Source: Rhizobium sp. CB3090
GTDB taxonomy: Bacteria; Pseudomonadota; Alphaproteobacteria; Rhizobiales; Rhizobiaceae
DNA: 64,000 nucleotides
Assembly: GCF_029714285.1 (NCBI RefSeq)
Contig: NZ_CP121663.1
Span: 496,001-560,000, forward strand
Reading direction: 5' to 3'
The position numbers and the translations under genes were made by a program. This document shows, piece after piece, positions 25,961-34,604 of this stretch (position 1 is its first letter; each line of letters starts with the position of its first letter). A model generated the notes under the pieces. It was not told where the DNA came from. It did no database searches and worked only from the letters and a program-made list of their open reading frames with translations.

Positions 25961-26868
25961 AGTTTGAAGGCATCTATACGCCTGCGGTGACGCCGCTGAG
26001 CCCGGACGGGCAGATCGACAAGGCGGCGTTTGCGGCCGTGCTGGAATCGCTGATTGCGGCCGGCGTGCATGGCATCATCGTCGGCGGATCGACCGGCGAG
26101 TATTACGCCCAGAGCAGCCAGGAGCGCTTCGAGCTTGGCGCCTATGCCAAGGAGGTGATCGGCACCCGGCTGCCGCTCGTCATCGGCACCGGCGCGACGC
26201 GCACCGAAGATTCCGTCGAATATGCCAAGGCGGCCAAGGCGATCGGCGCCGATGCCATCCTGGTGTCGTCGCCGCCTTATGCCCTGCCGACGGAACGCGA
26301 GAATGCCGTGCATGCGCTGACCGTCGACCGCGCCGCCAACCTGCCGATCATGCTCTACAACTATCCCGCCCGCATGGGCGTGATGATGGGCGAGGACTAT
26401 TTTGCCCGCGTCGGCAAGTCGAAGAATGTCAGGGCGATCAAGGAAAGCTCCGGCGACATGGGCAACCTGCATCTGCTGGCCCGGAAGTTTCCGCATATCG
26501 CGCTCTCCTGCGGCTGGGACGATCAGGCGCTGGAATTCTTCGCCTGGGGTGCGAAGAGCTGGGTCTGCGCCGGCTCGAACTTCCTGCCGCGCGAACATGT
26601 GGCGCTTTATGAGGCCTGCGTCCTCGAAAAGAACTTCGACAAGGGCCGGGCGATCATGACGGCCATGCTGCCGCTGATGGATTTCCTCGAATGCGGCAAG
26701 TTCGTGCAGTCGATCAAACATGGCTGCGAGATCATCGGCCTGAAGGCCGGTCCGGTGCGCGCGCCGCTGCGCGGCCTGATCGCCGACGAAAAGCGTACCC
26801 TTGAGACCGTCGTTGCCACCCTGAAGCGCACGGTCGCCCAGATCACCGCGGGAGCCAACTATGCATGA
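25957..26868 (+). CDS. Dihydrodipicolinate synthase family lyase/deaminase (HypD-like)
   Basis: Class I aldolase-fold enzyme of 303 residues with the DapA/NAL signature: GSTGEYYAQS near the N-terminus, MLYNYPARMG with the catalytic Tyr, and AIKESSGDMGN with the Schiff-base Lys. Family members include DapA, KDG aldolases and the pyrroline-4-hydroxy-2-carboxylate deaminase of hydroxyproline breakdown. Between a GntR regulator, an aldehyde dehydrogenase, an FAD amine oxidoreductase and a proline-racemase family protein, the deaminase role is the best inference. GTG start overlapping gntR by 4 bases; its 3' end overlaps the next gene by 8 bases. Confidence 0.8.
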   Translation: MKFEGIYTPAVTPLSPDGQIDKAAFAAVLESLIAAGVHGIIVGGSTGEYYAQSSQERFELGAYAKEVIGTRLPLVIGTGATRTEDSVEYAKAAKAIGADAILVSSPPYALPTERENAVHALTVDRAANLPIMLYNYPARMGVMMGEDYFARVGKSKNVRAIKESSGDMGNLHLLARKFPHIALSCGWDDQALEFFAWGAKSWVCAGSNFLPREHVALYEACVLEKNFDKGRAIMTAMLPLMDFLECGKFVQSIKHGCEIIGLKAGPVRAPLRGLIADEKRTLETVVATLKRTVAQITAGANYA

Positions 26869-28378
26869 ACCCTTGACCGCAGCCGAATACAAGGCGATCG
26901 CCGCCGGCCTTCAGGTCCCGACCAATGCCTTCATCGACGGCACGTTCCGTCCGGCCAATTCCGGCAAGACGTTCAAGACCACCAATCCGGCGACCGGCGC
27001 GCTGCTGGCCGAGATTGCCGCCTGTGATGCCGGCGATGTCGACTATGCCGTCGCCAAGGCCCGCGCAGCCTTCGACGATGGCCGCTGGCGTCAGCTGACA
27101 CCCGGCGAGCGCAAGGAAACGCTGCTGAAGCTCGCCAAGCTTTTGGAGGAGAACCGCCACGAACTCGCGGTCCTGGAAAGCCTCGACAGCGGCAAGCCGG
27201 TGCGCGAGTGCCAGACCGTCGATGTGCCGGACACCATCCACACGATCCGCTGGCATGCCGAGCTGATCGACAAGCTCTATGACAACACCAATTCCGTTGG
27301 TCCCAATGCCCTGGCGATGGTCGTTCGCGAACCGATCGGCGTCGTCGCCTGCGTGCTGCCGTGGAACTTCCCGCTGCTGATGCTGGCCTGGAAGATCGCG
27401 CCGGCGCTTGCCGCCGGCTGCTCGGTGATCGTCAAGCCCGCCCAGGAAACGACGCTGACGACGTTGCGCGTCGCCGAGCTTGCCCATGAGGCCGGCATCC
27501 CGGCCGGTGTCCTCAATGTCGTCACCGGCAGCGGCAGGGAAGTCGGCGAACCGCTCGGCCTGCATATGGATGTCGACATGGTGGCGTTCACCGGCTCGAC
27601 CCCGACCGGCCGTCGCTTCCTGCATTATTCGGCCGATTCCAACCTGAAGAAAGTCGTGCTCGAATGCGGCGGCAAGAACCCGGCCGTCGTGCTGGACGAC
27701 GCCGAAGACCTCGATCTCGTCGCCGAACAGGTGGTCAACGGCGCCTTCTGGAACATGGGCGAGAACTGCAGCGCCTCCTCGCGCCTCATCGTTCACGCCA
27801 GCATCAAGGACGACCTCCTGAAACGGATTGGCGCCTATCTGCGCGAGTGGAAGACCGGCGACCCGCTTAATCCGGAAAACCGCATCGGCGCGCTGGTCAG
27901 CAAGAGCCATTTCGAAAAGGTGCGCTCGTTCCTCGACGACGTGACGAGCGAGAAGCTCAAGCTGGCCTTCGGTGGCGAAACCTTGGGCGGCGTCTTTATC
28001 GAACCGACGGTCGTCGACGGCGTCACGCCGGCAAGCCGCCTGTTCAAGGAGGAGATTTTTGGGCCGATCCTGTCGGTGACGACATTCGAGACGCTCGCCG
28101 AAGCCGTCGCCTTGGCCAACGACACCAATTACGGCCTGACGGCATCGGTCTATACCGGCAGCCTGCGCCATGCGATCCGGGTGTCGCGCGACATCCGTGC
28201 GGGTCTCGTCACCGTCAACTGCTTCGGCGAGGGGGATGCGAGCACCCCGTTCGGCGGCTACAAGGAGTCCGGCTTCGGCGGCCGCGACAAGTCGATCTTC
28301 GCCCACGACAACTACTGCGAACTGAAGACCATCTGGATCGATGTCTCCGAACGCTCCGTCGACGAGACGGTCCGATGA
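26861..28378 (+). CDS. Aldehyde dehydrogenase (semialdehyde dehydrogenase type)
   Basis: NAD(P)-dependent ALDH of 505 residues. VLPWNFPLLMLAWKIAPALAAG, FTGSTPTGR, the catalytic Glu in LECGGKNP and the catalytic Cys in GENCSASSR are all in place, and the end PFGGYKESGFGGRDKS is typical. Closest in style to gamma-glutamyl-aminobutyraldehyde or betaine-aldehyde dehydrogenases. In a hydroxyproline pathway it would oxidise 2-oxoglutarate semialdehyde to 2-oxoglutarate. It overlaps both neighbours (8 and 4 bases), so all are translated from one mRNA. Confidence 0.9.
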   Translation: MHEPLTAAEYKAIAAGLQVPTNAFIDGTFRPANSGKTFKTTNPATGALLAEIAACDAGDVDYAVAKARAAFDDGRWRQLTPGERKETLLKLAKLLEENRHELAVLESLDSGKPVRECQTVDVPDTIHTIRWHAELIDKLYDNTNSVGPNALAMVVREPIGVVACVLPWNFPLLMLAWKIAPALAAGCSVIVKPAQETTLTTLRVAELAHEAGIPAGVLNVVTGSGREVGEPLGLHMDVDMVAFTGSTPTGRRFLHYSADSNLKKVVLECGGKNPAVVLDDAEDLDLVAEQVVNGAFWNMGENCSASSRLIVHASIKDDLLKRIGAYLREWKTGDPLNPENRIGALVSKSHFEKVRSFLDDVTSEKLKLAFGGETLGGVFIEPTVVDGVTPASRLFKEEIFGPILSVTTFETLAEAVALANDTNYGLTASVYTGSLRHAIRVSRDIRAGLVTVNCFGEGDASTPFGGYKESGFGGRDKSIFAHDNYCELKTIWIDVSERSVDETVR

Positions 28379-29721
28379 GCCGACATGTGATCAAGCGCCT
28401 GCCGATCGATACCGGCGTTTCGGGATGGGAGGCGATCAGCGAACGCACCTATCCCGCCACGGCGCTTGACCACGACGTCACGGCGGATTGGTTGATCGTC
28501 GGCGGAGGTTTTGCCGGGCTATCCGCGGCCCGACGCCTCTCGCAATTGCGGCCGCAAGACAAGATCGTCGTTCTCGAGGCTCGTGAACTCGCAAAGGGAC
28601 CAGCCGGAAGGAATTCCGGCTTCATGATCGACGTGCCGCACAATCTCTCCTCCGGCGAGTACTCGGTTGCCGACGAGCAGTCTACCAAGGGCGAGATCAA
28701 ACAGAACCGCTTGGCAATTGCCTTCGCTGCGGATGTCGCGGCCGAGTACGGTCTGTCCAGGGACGTATTCGATCCGTCAGGCAAGATAAACGCTGCAGCG
28801 TCGGACAGAGGCCTGGCGCTCAACGAAAATTACAGAAAGTCGCTCGAAAAGATTGGTGAAGACCATCGCGTCTTCGATGCCGATCAGATGCGGGAAATGA
28901 CCGGCACGTACTATTATCGAGGAGGGCTCTACACGCCGGGGGCCGTGATGATCCAGCCTGCGGATTATATCCGCGGCCTGGCGCGGGGGCTGCGGTCGAA
29001 AATCGATCTCTACGAACATTCGCCGGTACTGGAGCTTTCACGCGAAGGAAAACTCTGGAAGGCCAGGTCAAACCGTGGGTCCGTGTCCGCACCGAAGGTC
29101 ATCCTCGGTGTGAACGGCCATATTGAAAGCTTCGGCCACTTCCGCGGACGGCTGATGCATATCTTCACCTATGCCTCCATGACCGCCGCCTTCTCCCAGA
29201 ACGAGTTCGGTGGAGAGATTACTGGCGTCGAGCGGTGGGCGCTGCTACCGGCGGATCCCATGGGGGCGACGGTCCGCAAGGTCACTACAAATGGACTGTC
29301 CCGGATCGTCATCAGGACGCGGTTCACATACGACCCAAGCCTCAGGGTGTCGGAGAGACGCGTCGCCGGCGTGGCTGCCGAGCAGCGTCGGTCATTCGAT
29401 GCCCGCTTCCCCGGACTGAAAGACCTGCCGATGGAATATAGCTGGGCCGGCGCGCTGTGCCTCAGCAGAAATCATGTGCCGGCCTTCGGCGAGGTCGAAG
29501 AAGGGCTTTTTTCCGCATGCTGCGAAAATGGCCTCGGCACGGTCAAGAGCACACTGGCCGGGATGATGGCTGCCGATCTGGCGGCTGGCGTCAATAGCCG
29601 TGAGCTCGATCAATACAGGAATCAACCGGAGCCGACCAGGTTGCCGCCCGAGCCGATCGCATGGCTCGGCGTGAATTCGGTCATCCGGTTTCAGGAGTTG
29701 CGTGCAGGCCGCGAGGGATGA
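28375..29721 (+). CDS. FAD-dependent amine/amino-acid oxidoreductase (DAO family)
   Basis: A 448-residue flavoprotein. The dinucleotide-binding motif IVGGGFAGLSAARRL lies near residue 42, followed by VLEARELAKGPAGRNSGF as in PuuB/DadA-like enzymes, and the C-terminal GLFSACCENGLGTVKSTLAG segment closes the FAD site. Family members oxidise secondary or N-alkyl amines and D-amino acids. Starts on ATGA overlapping the ALDH stop. It is a candidate D-hydroxyproline or N-methylated amine dehydrogenase that feeds the lyase and ALDH encoded upstream. The 40-residue leader before the Rossmann fold is normal for PuuB-like proteins. Confidence 0.85.
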   Translation: MSRHVIKRLPIDTGVSGWEAISERTYPATALDHDVTADWLIVGGGFAGLSAARRLSQLRPQDKIVVLEARELAKGPAGRNSGFMIDVPHNLSSGEYSVADEQSTKGEIKQNRLAIAFAADVAAEYGLSRDVFDPSGKINAAASDRGLALNENYRKSLEKIGEDHRVFDADQMREMTGTYYYRGGLYTPGAVMIQPADYIRGLARGLRSKIDLYEHSPVLELSREGKLWKARSNRGSVSAPKVILGVNGHIESFGHFRGRLMHIFTYASMTAAFSQNEFGGEITGVERWALLPADPMGATVRKVTTNGLSRIVIRTRFTYDPSLRVSERRVAGVAAEQRRSFDARFPGLKDLPMEYSWAGALCLSRNHVPAFGEVEEGLFSACCENGLGTVKSTLAGMMAADLAAGVNSRELDQYRNQPEPTRLPPEPIAWLGVNSVIRFQELRAGREG

Positions 29722-29799
29722 TCCGTCGCCGCGCAATAATGAGGATCGGGTCAAGGGCTGATCTTCAGAAGAACGGGAACGTGAACTAGGAGAAAAATA

Positions 29800-30651
29800 A
29801 TGAAAGCTTTGTGGAAGGCGCTTTGCGCCGCTGCGATGGTCGGAATGAGCATGCTTCCAGCACATGCCGAAGACAAGAGCATCACCGTGGGCACGATGTC
29901 CTGGGAGGACCTGACGCCGATCACCGGAATTACCAAAAAAGTGCTGGAGGATGCGGGCTACACGGTAAAGGTCGTGCCGTTCTCCGAATGGGGCATTGCC
30001 TATGCGGCGCTCAGCAAGGGCGATATCCAGATCCTGGCCTCTCAGACCGACTATGTGGCACAGGACTATTGGGATAAAAACAAGAAGCGCCTCGAGAAGA
30101 TCTCGCCCGTTTCGCACGGCCTGTTCCAGGGCGTTGCCGTCCCGAAATACGTACCGATCGATTCAATGGATCAGTTGAACGCCAATGCCGACAAGTTCGG
30201 CGGCAAGATCGTCGGCATCGAGCCGGGCTCGGGCCTGATGCGCGATACTGCCAACGCCGTCAAAGGCTATGACTTGAAGCTGCAGCTTGTCGAAGGCAGC
30301 ACCGCAGCCATGACCGCGGCGCTGAAGTCCGCCGTCGACCGGAAAGAATGGATCGCCGTGACGATCTGGGAGCCGTCCTGGATGATGCAGAAATACGATG
30401 TGAAATTCCTGAAGGACCCCAAGGGCATCTTCCCGCCGCCGCAGAGCTACTACTGGATCGGTAAGAAAGGTTTCTCCGCCGACTACCCGCATGCTCGCGA
30501 GGTCATTGCCAGCGTCTATGTGCCGCTTGCCGATATCACCGCGATCAACAGCGCCGTGAATGACGGCAAGACGATGGATGAGGCCGTCAAAGCCTGGACC
30601 GACAGCCATGCTGACCTCCTGAAGCGCTGGGAAAATATCAAGACCCAGTGA
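29800..30651 (+). CDS. Glycine betaine/amine ABC transporter substrate-binding protein (OpuAC type)
   Basis: Periplasmic binding protein of 283 residues with a Sec signal peptide (MKALWKALCAAAMVGMSMLPAHAED, cleavage after AHA). The mature protein shows the OpuAC/ProX layout: LTPITGITKKVLEDAGYTVKVV, IQILASQTDY, GIEPGSGLM and IWEPSWMMQKYDVKFLKDP, with several Trp and Tyr residues that could form an aromatic cage for a cationic amine. It lies 78 bases after the FAD oxidoreductase and is followed by two hairpins before the ATPase gene. Substrate likely an N-methylated or cyclic amine rather than an osmolyte, given the catabolic genes. Confidence 0.88.
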   Translation: MKALWKALCAAAMVGMSMLPAHAEDKSITVGTMSWEDLTPITGITKKVLEDAGYTVKVVPFSEWGIAYAALSKGDIQILASQTDYVAQDYWDKNKKRLEKISPVSHGLFQGVAVPKYVPIDSMDQLNANADKFGGKIVGIEPGSGLMRDTANAVKGYDLKLQLVEGSTAAMTAALKSAVDRKEWIAVTIWEPSWMMQKYDVKFLKDPKGIFPPPQSYYWIGKKGFSADYPHAREVIASVYVPLADITAINSAVNDGKTMDEAVKAWTDSHADLLKRWENIKTQ

Positions 30652-30661
30652 CGAGCGAACC

Positions 30662-30688
30662 GGCGGGCCGTCGCAGCGGCGGCCCGCC
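30662..30688 (+). terminator. Intercistronic stem-loop after the binding-protein gene
   Basis: GGCGGGCCG and CGGCCCGCC form a perfect 9-base GC stem 10 bases after the stop codon, with further pairing possible in the loop. It has no T-run. A second hairpin follows at 30710-30728. As with the other importer here, it probably sets a binding-protein excess by processing or partial termination. Confidence 0.55.
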
Positions 30689-30709
30689 CTGGCATTTCGA
30701 TAACACGAA

Positions 30710-30728
30710 AGCCGGCATCAGGCCGGCT
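30710..30728 (+). other. Second hairpin, upstream of the ATPase gene
   Basis: AGCCGGC and GCCGGCT are perfect 7-base arms around ATCAG. The hairpin ends 13 bases before the ATG of the ATPase gene, directly next to its ribosome-binding region, so it could also limit translation initiation. Confidence 0.45.
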
Positions 30729-30741
30729 CGCGGGGAACGCG

Positions 30742-31833
30742 ATGAACATTGTGATAAATGATGCCAACGACCTATTGGTCGACTGCCAGAACGTCTGGAA
30801 GATATTCGGCGCCCGTGCTCCGGCTGCCGTGAAAGCCGTTTCAGAGCGCGGCCTTTCCAAAAAGCAGGTCCTGGACGAATTCAACTGCGTCGTCGGTGTC
30901 GCCGACGCCAGCCTCCAGGTCCGCCGCGGCGAGATCTTCTGCATCATGGGGCTCTCCGGAAGCGGCAAATCCACCTTGGTTCGCCTCCTCAACCGTCTTA
31001 TCGAGCCGAGCCTTGGCAACATCGCCATAAAGGGCAAGGAGATTGCCAGGCTCAATGCTGCGGAACTGCGCGACATGCGCGCGCGCAATATCGGCATGGT
31101 CTTCCAAAGCGTGGCCCTGCTCCCCAATCGCACGGTCCTCGAGAATGCAGCGTTCGGCCTGGAAGTCCGCGGCGTGCGGAAGGACGAGCGCAACAAAACG
31201 GCGCGTACGGCGCTCGACAAGGTCGGCCTTTCCGACTGGACGGCGCGCTATCCCTCGGAATTGTCGGGCGGCATGCAGCAACGCGTCGGTCTTGCCCGCG
31301 CATTGGCGGCCGATCCCGAGATCATTCTCATGGATGAGCCGTTCAGCGCGCTCGATCCACTCATTCGCCGCCAGTTGCAGGACGAGTTCCGGCAGCTCAC
31401 GAAATCGCTCGGCAAGTCTGCGGTCTTCATCACGCACGACCTCGAAGAGGCCATTCGTATTGGTGACCGGATCGCCATCATGAAGGACGGCGTCATCGTC
31501 CAGGTCGGAACCGCAGAAGAGATCGTAACGAAGCCCGCCGACGCTTATGTCGCCGATTTCGTGGCTGGCATATCCAGGGTTCATCTCGTCAAGGCGCATT
31601 CGGTGATGCAGCCGATCGCAGAATATAAGAGCCTGCAGCCGCAGCATGACGTGGATGCGCTCCTCAAAACCACTCCGGAAGCTGATATCGGCGAACTCAT
31701 CGATCTCACGATGAAATCGGAGCGTGATGCTTTGGCCGTCGTCGATAATGGTTCCATCGTCGGCGTGGTCACGACCCGCGGGCTGCTTCGCGGTGTCGCC
31801 GGATCCCCAGAGCAACCGCATGTGACAGCCTGA
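30742..31833 (+). CDS. Glycine betaine-type ABC transporter ATP-binding protein (ProV/OpuAA-like)
   Basis: ATPase of 363 residues. It has an N-terminal extension typical of ProV (VWKIFGARAPAAVKAVSERGLSKKQVLDEFN) before the Walker A GLSGSGKST. Next come the signature ELSGGMQQRVGLARAL, Walker B IILMDEPFSALD and THDLEEA. The last 90 or so residues resemble a CBS-type regulatory region (DALAVVDNGSIVGVVTTRGLLRG), which in ProV/OpuA senses ionic strength; only about one and a half repeats are recognisable. It is followed after 14 bases by the first permease. Confidence 0.93.
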   Translation: MNIVINDANDLLVDCQNVWKIFGARAPAAVKAVSERGLSKKQVLDEFNCVVGVADASLQVRRGEIFCIMGLSGSGKSTLVRLLNRLIEPSLGNIAIKGKEIARLNAAELRDMRARNIGMVFQSVALLPNRTVLENAAFGLEVRGVRKDERNKTARTALDKVGLSDWTARYPSELSGGMQQRVGLARALAADPEIILMDEPFSALDPLIRRQLQDEFRQLTKSLGKSAVFITHDLEEAIRIGDRIAIMKDGVIVQVGTAEEIVTKPADAYVADFVAGISRVHLVKAHSVMQPIAEYKSLQPQHDVDALLKTTPEADIGELIDLTMKSERDALAVVDNGSIVGVVTTRGLLRGVAGSPEQPHVTA

Positions 31834-31847
31834 GAGGACGGACGCAA

Positions 31848-32696
31848 ATGGACATCTCGGTCATTGCGGATACTTTCGATGCCTGGACCGACGACGCGCT
31901 AGGCTGGATCAGCGACAACGGCGACTGGCTGTTCGACCCACTAAGGGCGGCACTGGAGGGAACTTACAATGGCGTCCTCTGGCTCCTTCAACTCCCGCCT
32001 TTCTATGTCATCGCGCTTATCGGCGCGCTGCTTGGTTGGCGACTGATCAATATCGGATCCGGTCTTCTCGCCGGCTTGGCTCTCTTCTTCTGTGCGGTCA
32101 TGGGTCTTTGGAGCGAAACCATGAGCACCCTTGCTCTTGTGACCACCGCCACGATCTTCGCCTTGATGATCGGAATCCCGATGGGGATTGTCGCTGGGTT
32201 TTTGCAGTGGTTCGACAGGCTCCTGCAGCCGGTCCTCGATCTCATCCAGACGATGCCTCCCTATATCTACCTTCTTCCTGCCATTGCGCTTCTTGGTTTT
32301 GGTCCTGCGACCGCGCTGGTTGCGACTTTCGTCGTCGCAGCGCCCCCTGCAATTCGCTTGACGTCGCTCGGCATCCGCATGACGCCGCCAGCATTCATCG
32401 AACTCGGTCAGGCAAGCGGTCTGACGCCTTGGCAGATGTTTACGAAAATCCGGCTGCCATTTGCCATTCCAAGCGTCATGGCAGGCATTAACCAGAGCTT
32501 GATGATGGCATTCGGCATGGTGGTGATCGCCGGCATCGTCGGTTCCGGCGGCCTTGGCCAGACCATCTACGGCGCCGTACGCACGCTCGACATGGCGACA
32601 TCGGTCAATGCCGCGATCGCGATCGTCATATTGACCATGATACTCGACAGACTGACGCAGAGTGCGGCCCGCCGCACCAAGGTAGGTGCAAGATGA
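31848..32696 (+). CDS. Glycine betaine-type ABC transporter permease (ProW-like, first of two)
   Basis: Inner-membrane permease of 282 residues, with a soluble or amphipathic N-terminal 40 residues followed by about six helices. The binding-protein-dependent coupling loop is ELGQASGLTPWQMFTKIRLPFAIPSVMAG near residue 185, and the end has the GLGQTIYGA segment of ProW proteins. It overlaps the second permease gene by 4 bases (ATGA). The transporter therefore has two different ProW-like subunits rather than the usual homodimer. Confidence 0.92.
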   Translation: MDISVIADTFDAWTDDALGWISDNGDWLFDPLRAALEGTYNGVLWLLQLPPFYVIALIGALLGWRLINIGSGLLAGLALFFCAVMGLWSETMSTLALVTTATIFALMIGIPMGIVAGFLQWFDRLLQPVLDLIQTMPPYIYLLPAIALLGFGPATALVATFVVAAPPAIRLTSLGIRMTPPAFIELGQASGLTPWQMFTKIRLPFAIPSVMAGINQSLMMAFGMVVIAGIVGSGGLGQTIYGAVRTLDMATSVNAAIAIVILTMILDRLTQSAARRTKVGAR

Positions 32697-33550
32697 ACCT
32701 CGACCTTCTTCGGTTCTCACCCGGTCAATATTTTGCTCCGGCCGTCGACTGGCTGAACACCAATTTCCATCCGGTCTTCGACGCCATCACCAAGCTCATC
32801 GAGGCAGTTCTTGGCGCCTTGGAATCGGCGCTGCTTTACCCACTTCCCTATGCGCTCATTATCGCTGCAGTCCTCATCGTCGCCTTCGCGATCAACATTC
32901 GAGCCGCCGTGGTTACAGCCGTCGCCCTTGCCTTCTGTCTTCTGGCGGGCCTTTGGGCTGCGTCCATGCAGACACTCGCGCTGGTCACGGTGGCGGTCGC
33001 CATTTCGGTCTTGATTGCCTTCCCCCTCGGCGTACTTGCTTCGCGCCGCAAAGGCTTCGAGGTCGCCGTAAGGCCGGTGCTCGACATCATGCAAACGGTG
33101 CCGCCGTGGGTTTATCTCATCCCGGCTGTCATGATCTTCAGTCTCGGCCGCGTGCCGGCGATCATCGCCACGATCATCTATGGCGTGCCGCCGATGCTTC
33201 GTCTGACGACGCTGGCATTCAATCAGGTGCCGAGGGATCTTCTCGAACTCGGCCAGGCAACCGGCGCACCGCCGCGTGCGATCCTGCTCAAGATCGAAAT
33301 ACCGTCAGCAATGCCAACCCTGCTTGTAGGCCTCAACCAGTGCATTCTTCTTTCGCTGGCCATGGTCGTCCTTGCCGGGCTTGTCGGGGCCGGCGGGTTG
33401 GGGGCTGAGGTGACCCGAGGCCTGACCCGAATGGAAATGGGTCTTGGCCTGCGCGCCGGGCTCGCCATCGTTGCCATCGCGATCCTGCTCGACAGGCTCT
33501 CAAAAGGTGCGCTTCAGGGACGCGCACGATCACCGGCCAAGAGCGCCTAG
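32693..33550 (+). CDS. Glycine betaine-type ABC transporter permease (ProW-like, second of two)
   Basis: Permease of 285 residues with the same layout as its neighbour: an N-terminal stretch, helices, a coupling loop (LLELGQATGAPPRAILLKIEIPSAMPTLLVG) and the GGLGAEVTRGLTRM end. The two look like products of an old duplication. Translationally coupled to the first permease by a 4-base overlap, and 16 bases before the proline-racemase family gene. Confidence 0.92.
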   Translation: MNLDLLRFSPGQYFAPAVDWLNTNFHPVFDAITKLIEAVLGALESALLYPLPYALIIAAVLIVAFAINIRAAVVTAVALAFCLLAGLWAASMQTLALVTVAVAISVLIAFPLGVLASRRKGFEVAVRPVLDIMQTVPPWVYLIPAVMIFSLGRVPAIIATIIYGVPPMLRLTTLAFNQVPRDLLELGQATGAPPRAILLKIEIPSAMPTLLVGLNQCILLSLAMVVLAGLVGAGGLGAEVTRGLTRMEMGLGLRAGLAIVAIAILLDRLSKGALQGRARSPAKSA

Positions 33551-33566
33551 CGGAAAGACTTTCAGA

Positions 33567-34565
33567 ATGCGTCATAGCTTCTTCTGCATCGACTCCCACA
33601 CCTGCGGCAATCCTGTGCGGCTCATCGCCGGCGGCGGTCCGCTTCTGCCGCACGCTCCGATGGGCGAGCGGCGAGAGATATTTCTTCGAGACCATGATTG
33701 GGTCCGCCAGGCGCTCATGTTCGAGCCGAGGGGACACGACATCATGTCCGGCGCGATCATATATCCGGCCTATCGCGACGATTGCGACATAGCGGTCCTG
33801 TTCATCGAAGTAAGCGGTTGTCTGCCGATGTGCGGGGCAGGCACAATCGGGCTCGTGACCGCTGCGATCGAGGAAGGCCTGGTTCAGCCGCGTGAACCCG
33901 GAAAACTCTCGATCGAGACACCCGCCGGAAGAGTGGACTTGACGTTCGAAACGAGCGGAAACCATGTCGATTCCGTCCGGCTCTTCAATGTGCCGAGTTA
34001 CCTCCACAAAGCGGACGTTGAGGTGAACGTACCCGGCATGGGACGTCTGCGCGTCGATATTTCTTATGGCGGCAACTACTATGCCGTCGTGGAGCCGCAG
34101 GAAAATTGGAGCGGTCTGGATGGCATGAGCGCGACTGACATCGTCGGCTGCAGCCAGAAGCTCAGGGCGGCTCTCGCCGATATCTGTGATCCGATCCATC
34201 CGGATGATGCCCGTATTCGTGGAGTGCATCACGCGATATGGTGCGATCGTCCGATCAACGGTGTCTCCGATGGCCGTTGCGCCGTGTTTTACGGTGAAAA
34301 GGCCATCGACCGGTCGCCGGGCGGCACCGGTACATCGGCTCGGATGGCGCAATTGCACGCAAAGGGCCGTCTGGCCGTCGGATCGGCATATCGGCACGAA
34401 AGCCTGATCGGAACCATCTTCGAAGGCCGGGTCGAAGCGGAGGTTAACATCGGAGCTTATAAAGGCATTCTTCCGAGCGTAGGAGGCTGGGCGCGCATCA
34501 TCGGCCACAACACGATTTTTGTCGACGATCGCGATCCGCTCGCATACGGCTTTCAGATTCGATAA
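33567..34565 (+). CDS. Proline racemase family protein (hydroxyproline epimerase/dehydratase-like) lacking the second catalytic Cys
   Basis: A 332-residue protein of the proline racemase superfamily; the start at 33567 gives the usual N-terminus (FFCIDSHTCGNPVR). The first catalytic cysteine is present (C89 in MCGAGTIG), but the histidine that normally follows two residues later is Ala91. The second active-site motif reads RSPGGTGTSA, so Gly252 replaces the cysteine of racemases/epimerases (or the threonine of trans-3-hydroxyproline dehydratase). A two-base racemase mechanism looks impossible; dehydration or another one-base reaction is more likely. It follows the betaine-type importer by 16 bases. 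Confidence 0.85.
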   Translation: MRHSFFCIDSHTCGNPVRLIAGGGPLLPHAPMGERREIFLRDHDWVRQALMFEPRGHDIMSGAIIYPAYRDDCDIAVLFIEVSGCLPMCGAGTIGLVTAAIEEGLVQPREPGKLSIETPAGRVDLTFETSGNHVDSVRLFNVPSYLHKADVEVNVPGMGRLRVDISYGGNYYAVVEPQENWSGLDGMSATDIVGCSQKLRAALADICDPIHPDDARIRGVHHAIWCDRPINGVSDGRCAVFYGEKAIDRSPGGTGTSARMAQLHAKGRLAVGSAYRHESLIGTIFEGRVEAEVNIGAYKGILPSVGGWARIIGHNTIFVDDRDPLAYGFQIR

Positions 34566-34604
34566 GGTCTTTGCGGTTTTCAGAAGCGGCAGGGGGATAG
34601 AAAG

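Noticed and set aside
26843..28306. Open frame of 487 codons on the minus strand
   Set aside because: Antisense to an aldehyde dehydrogenase with intact catalytic Glu and Cys; low-complexity charged composition.
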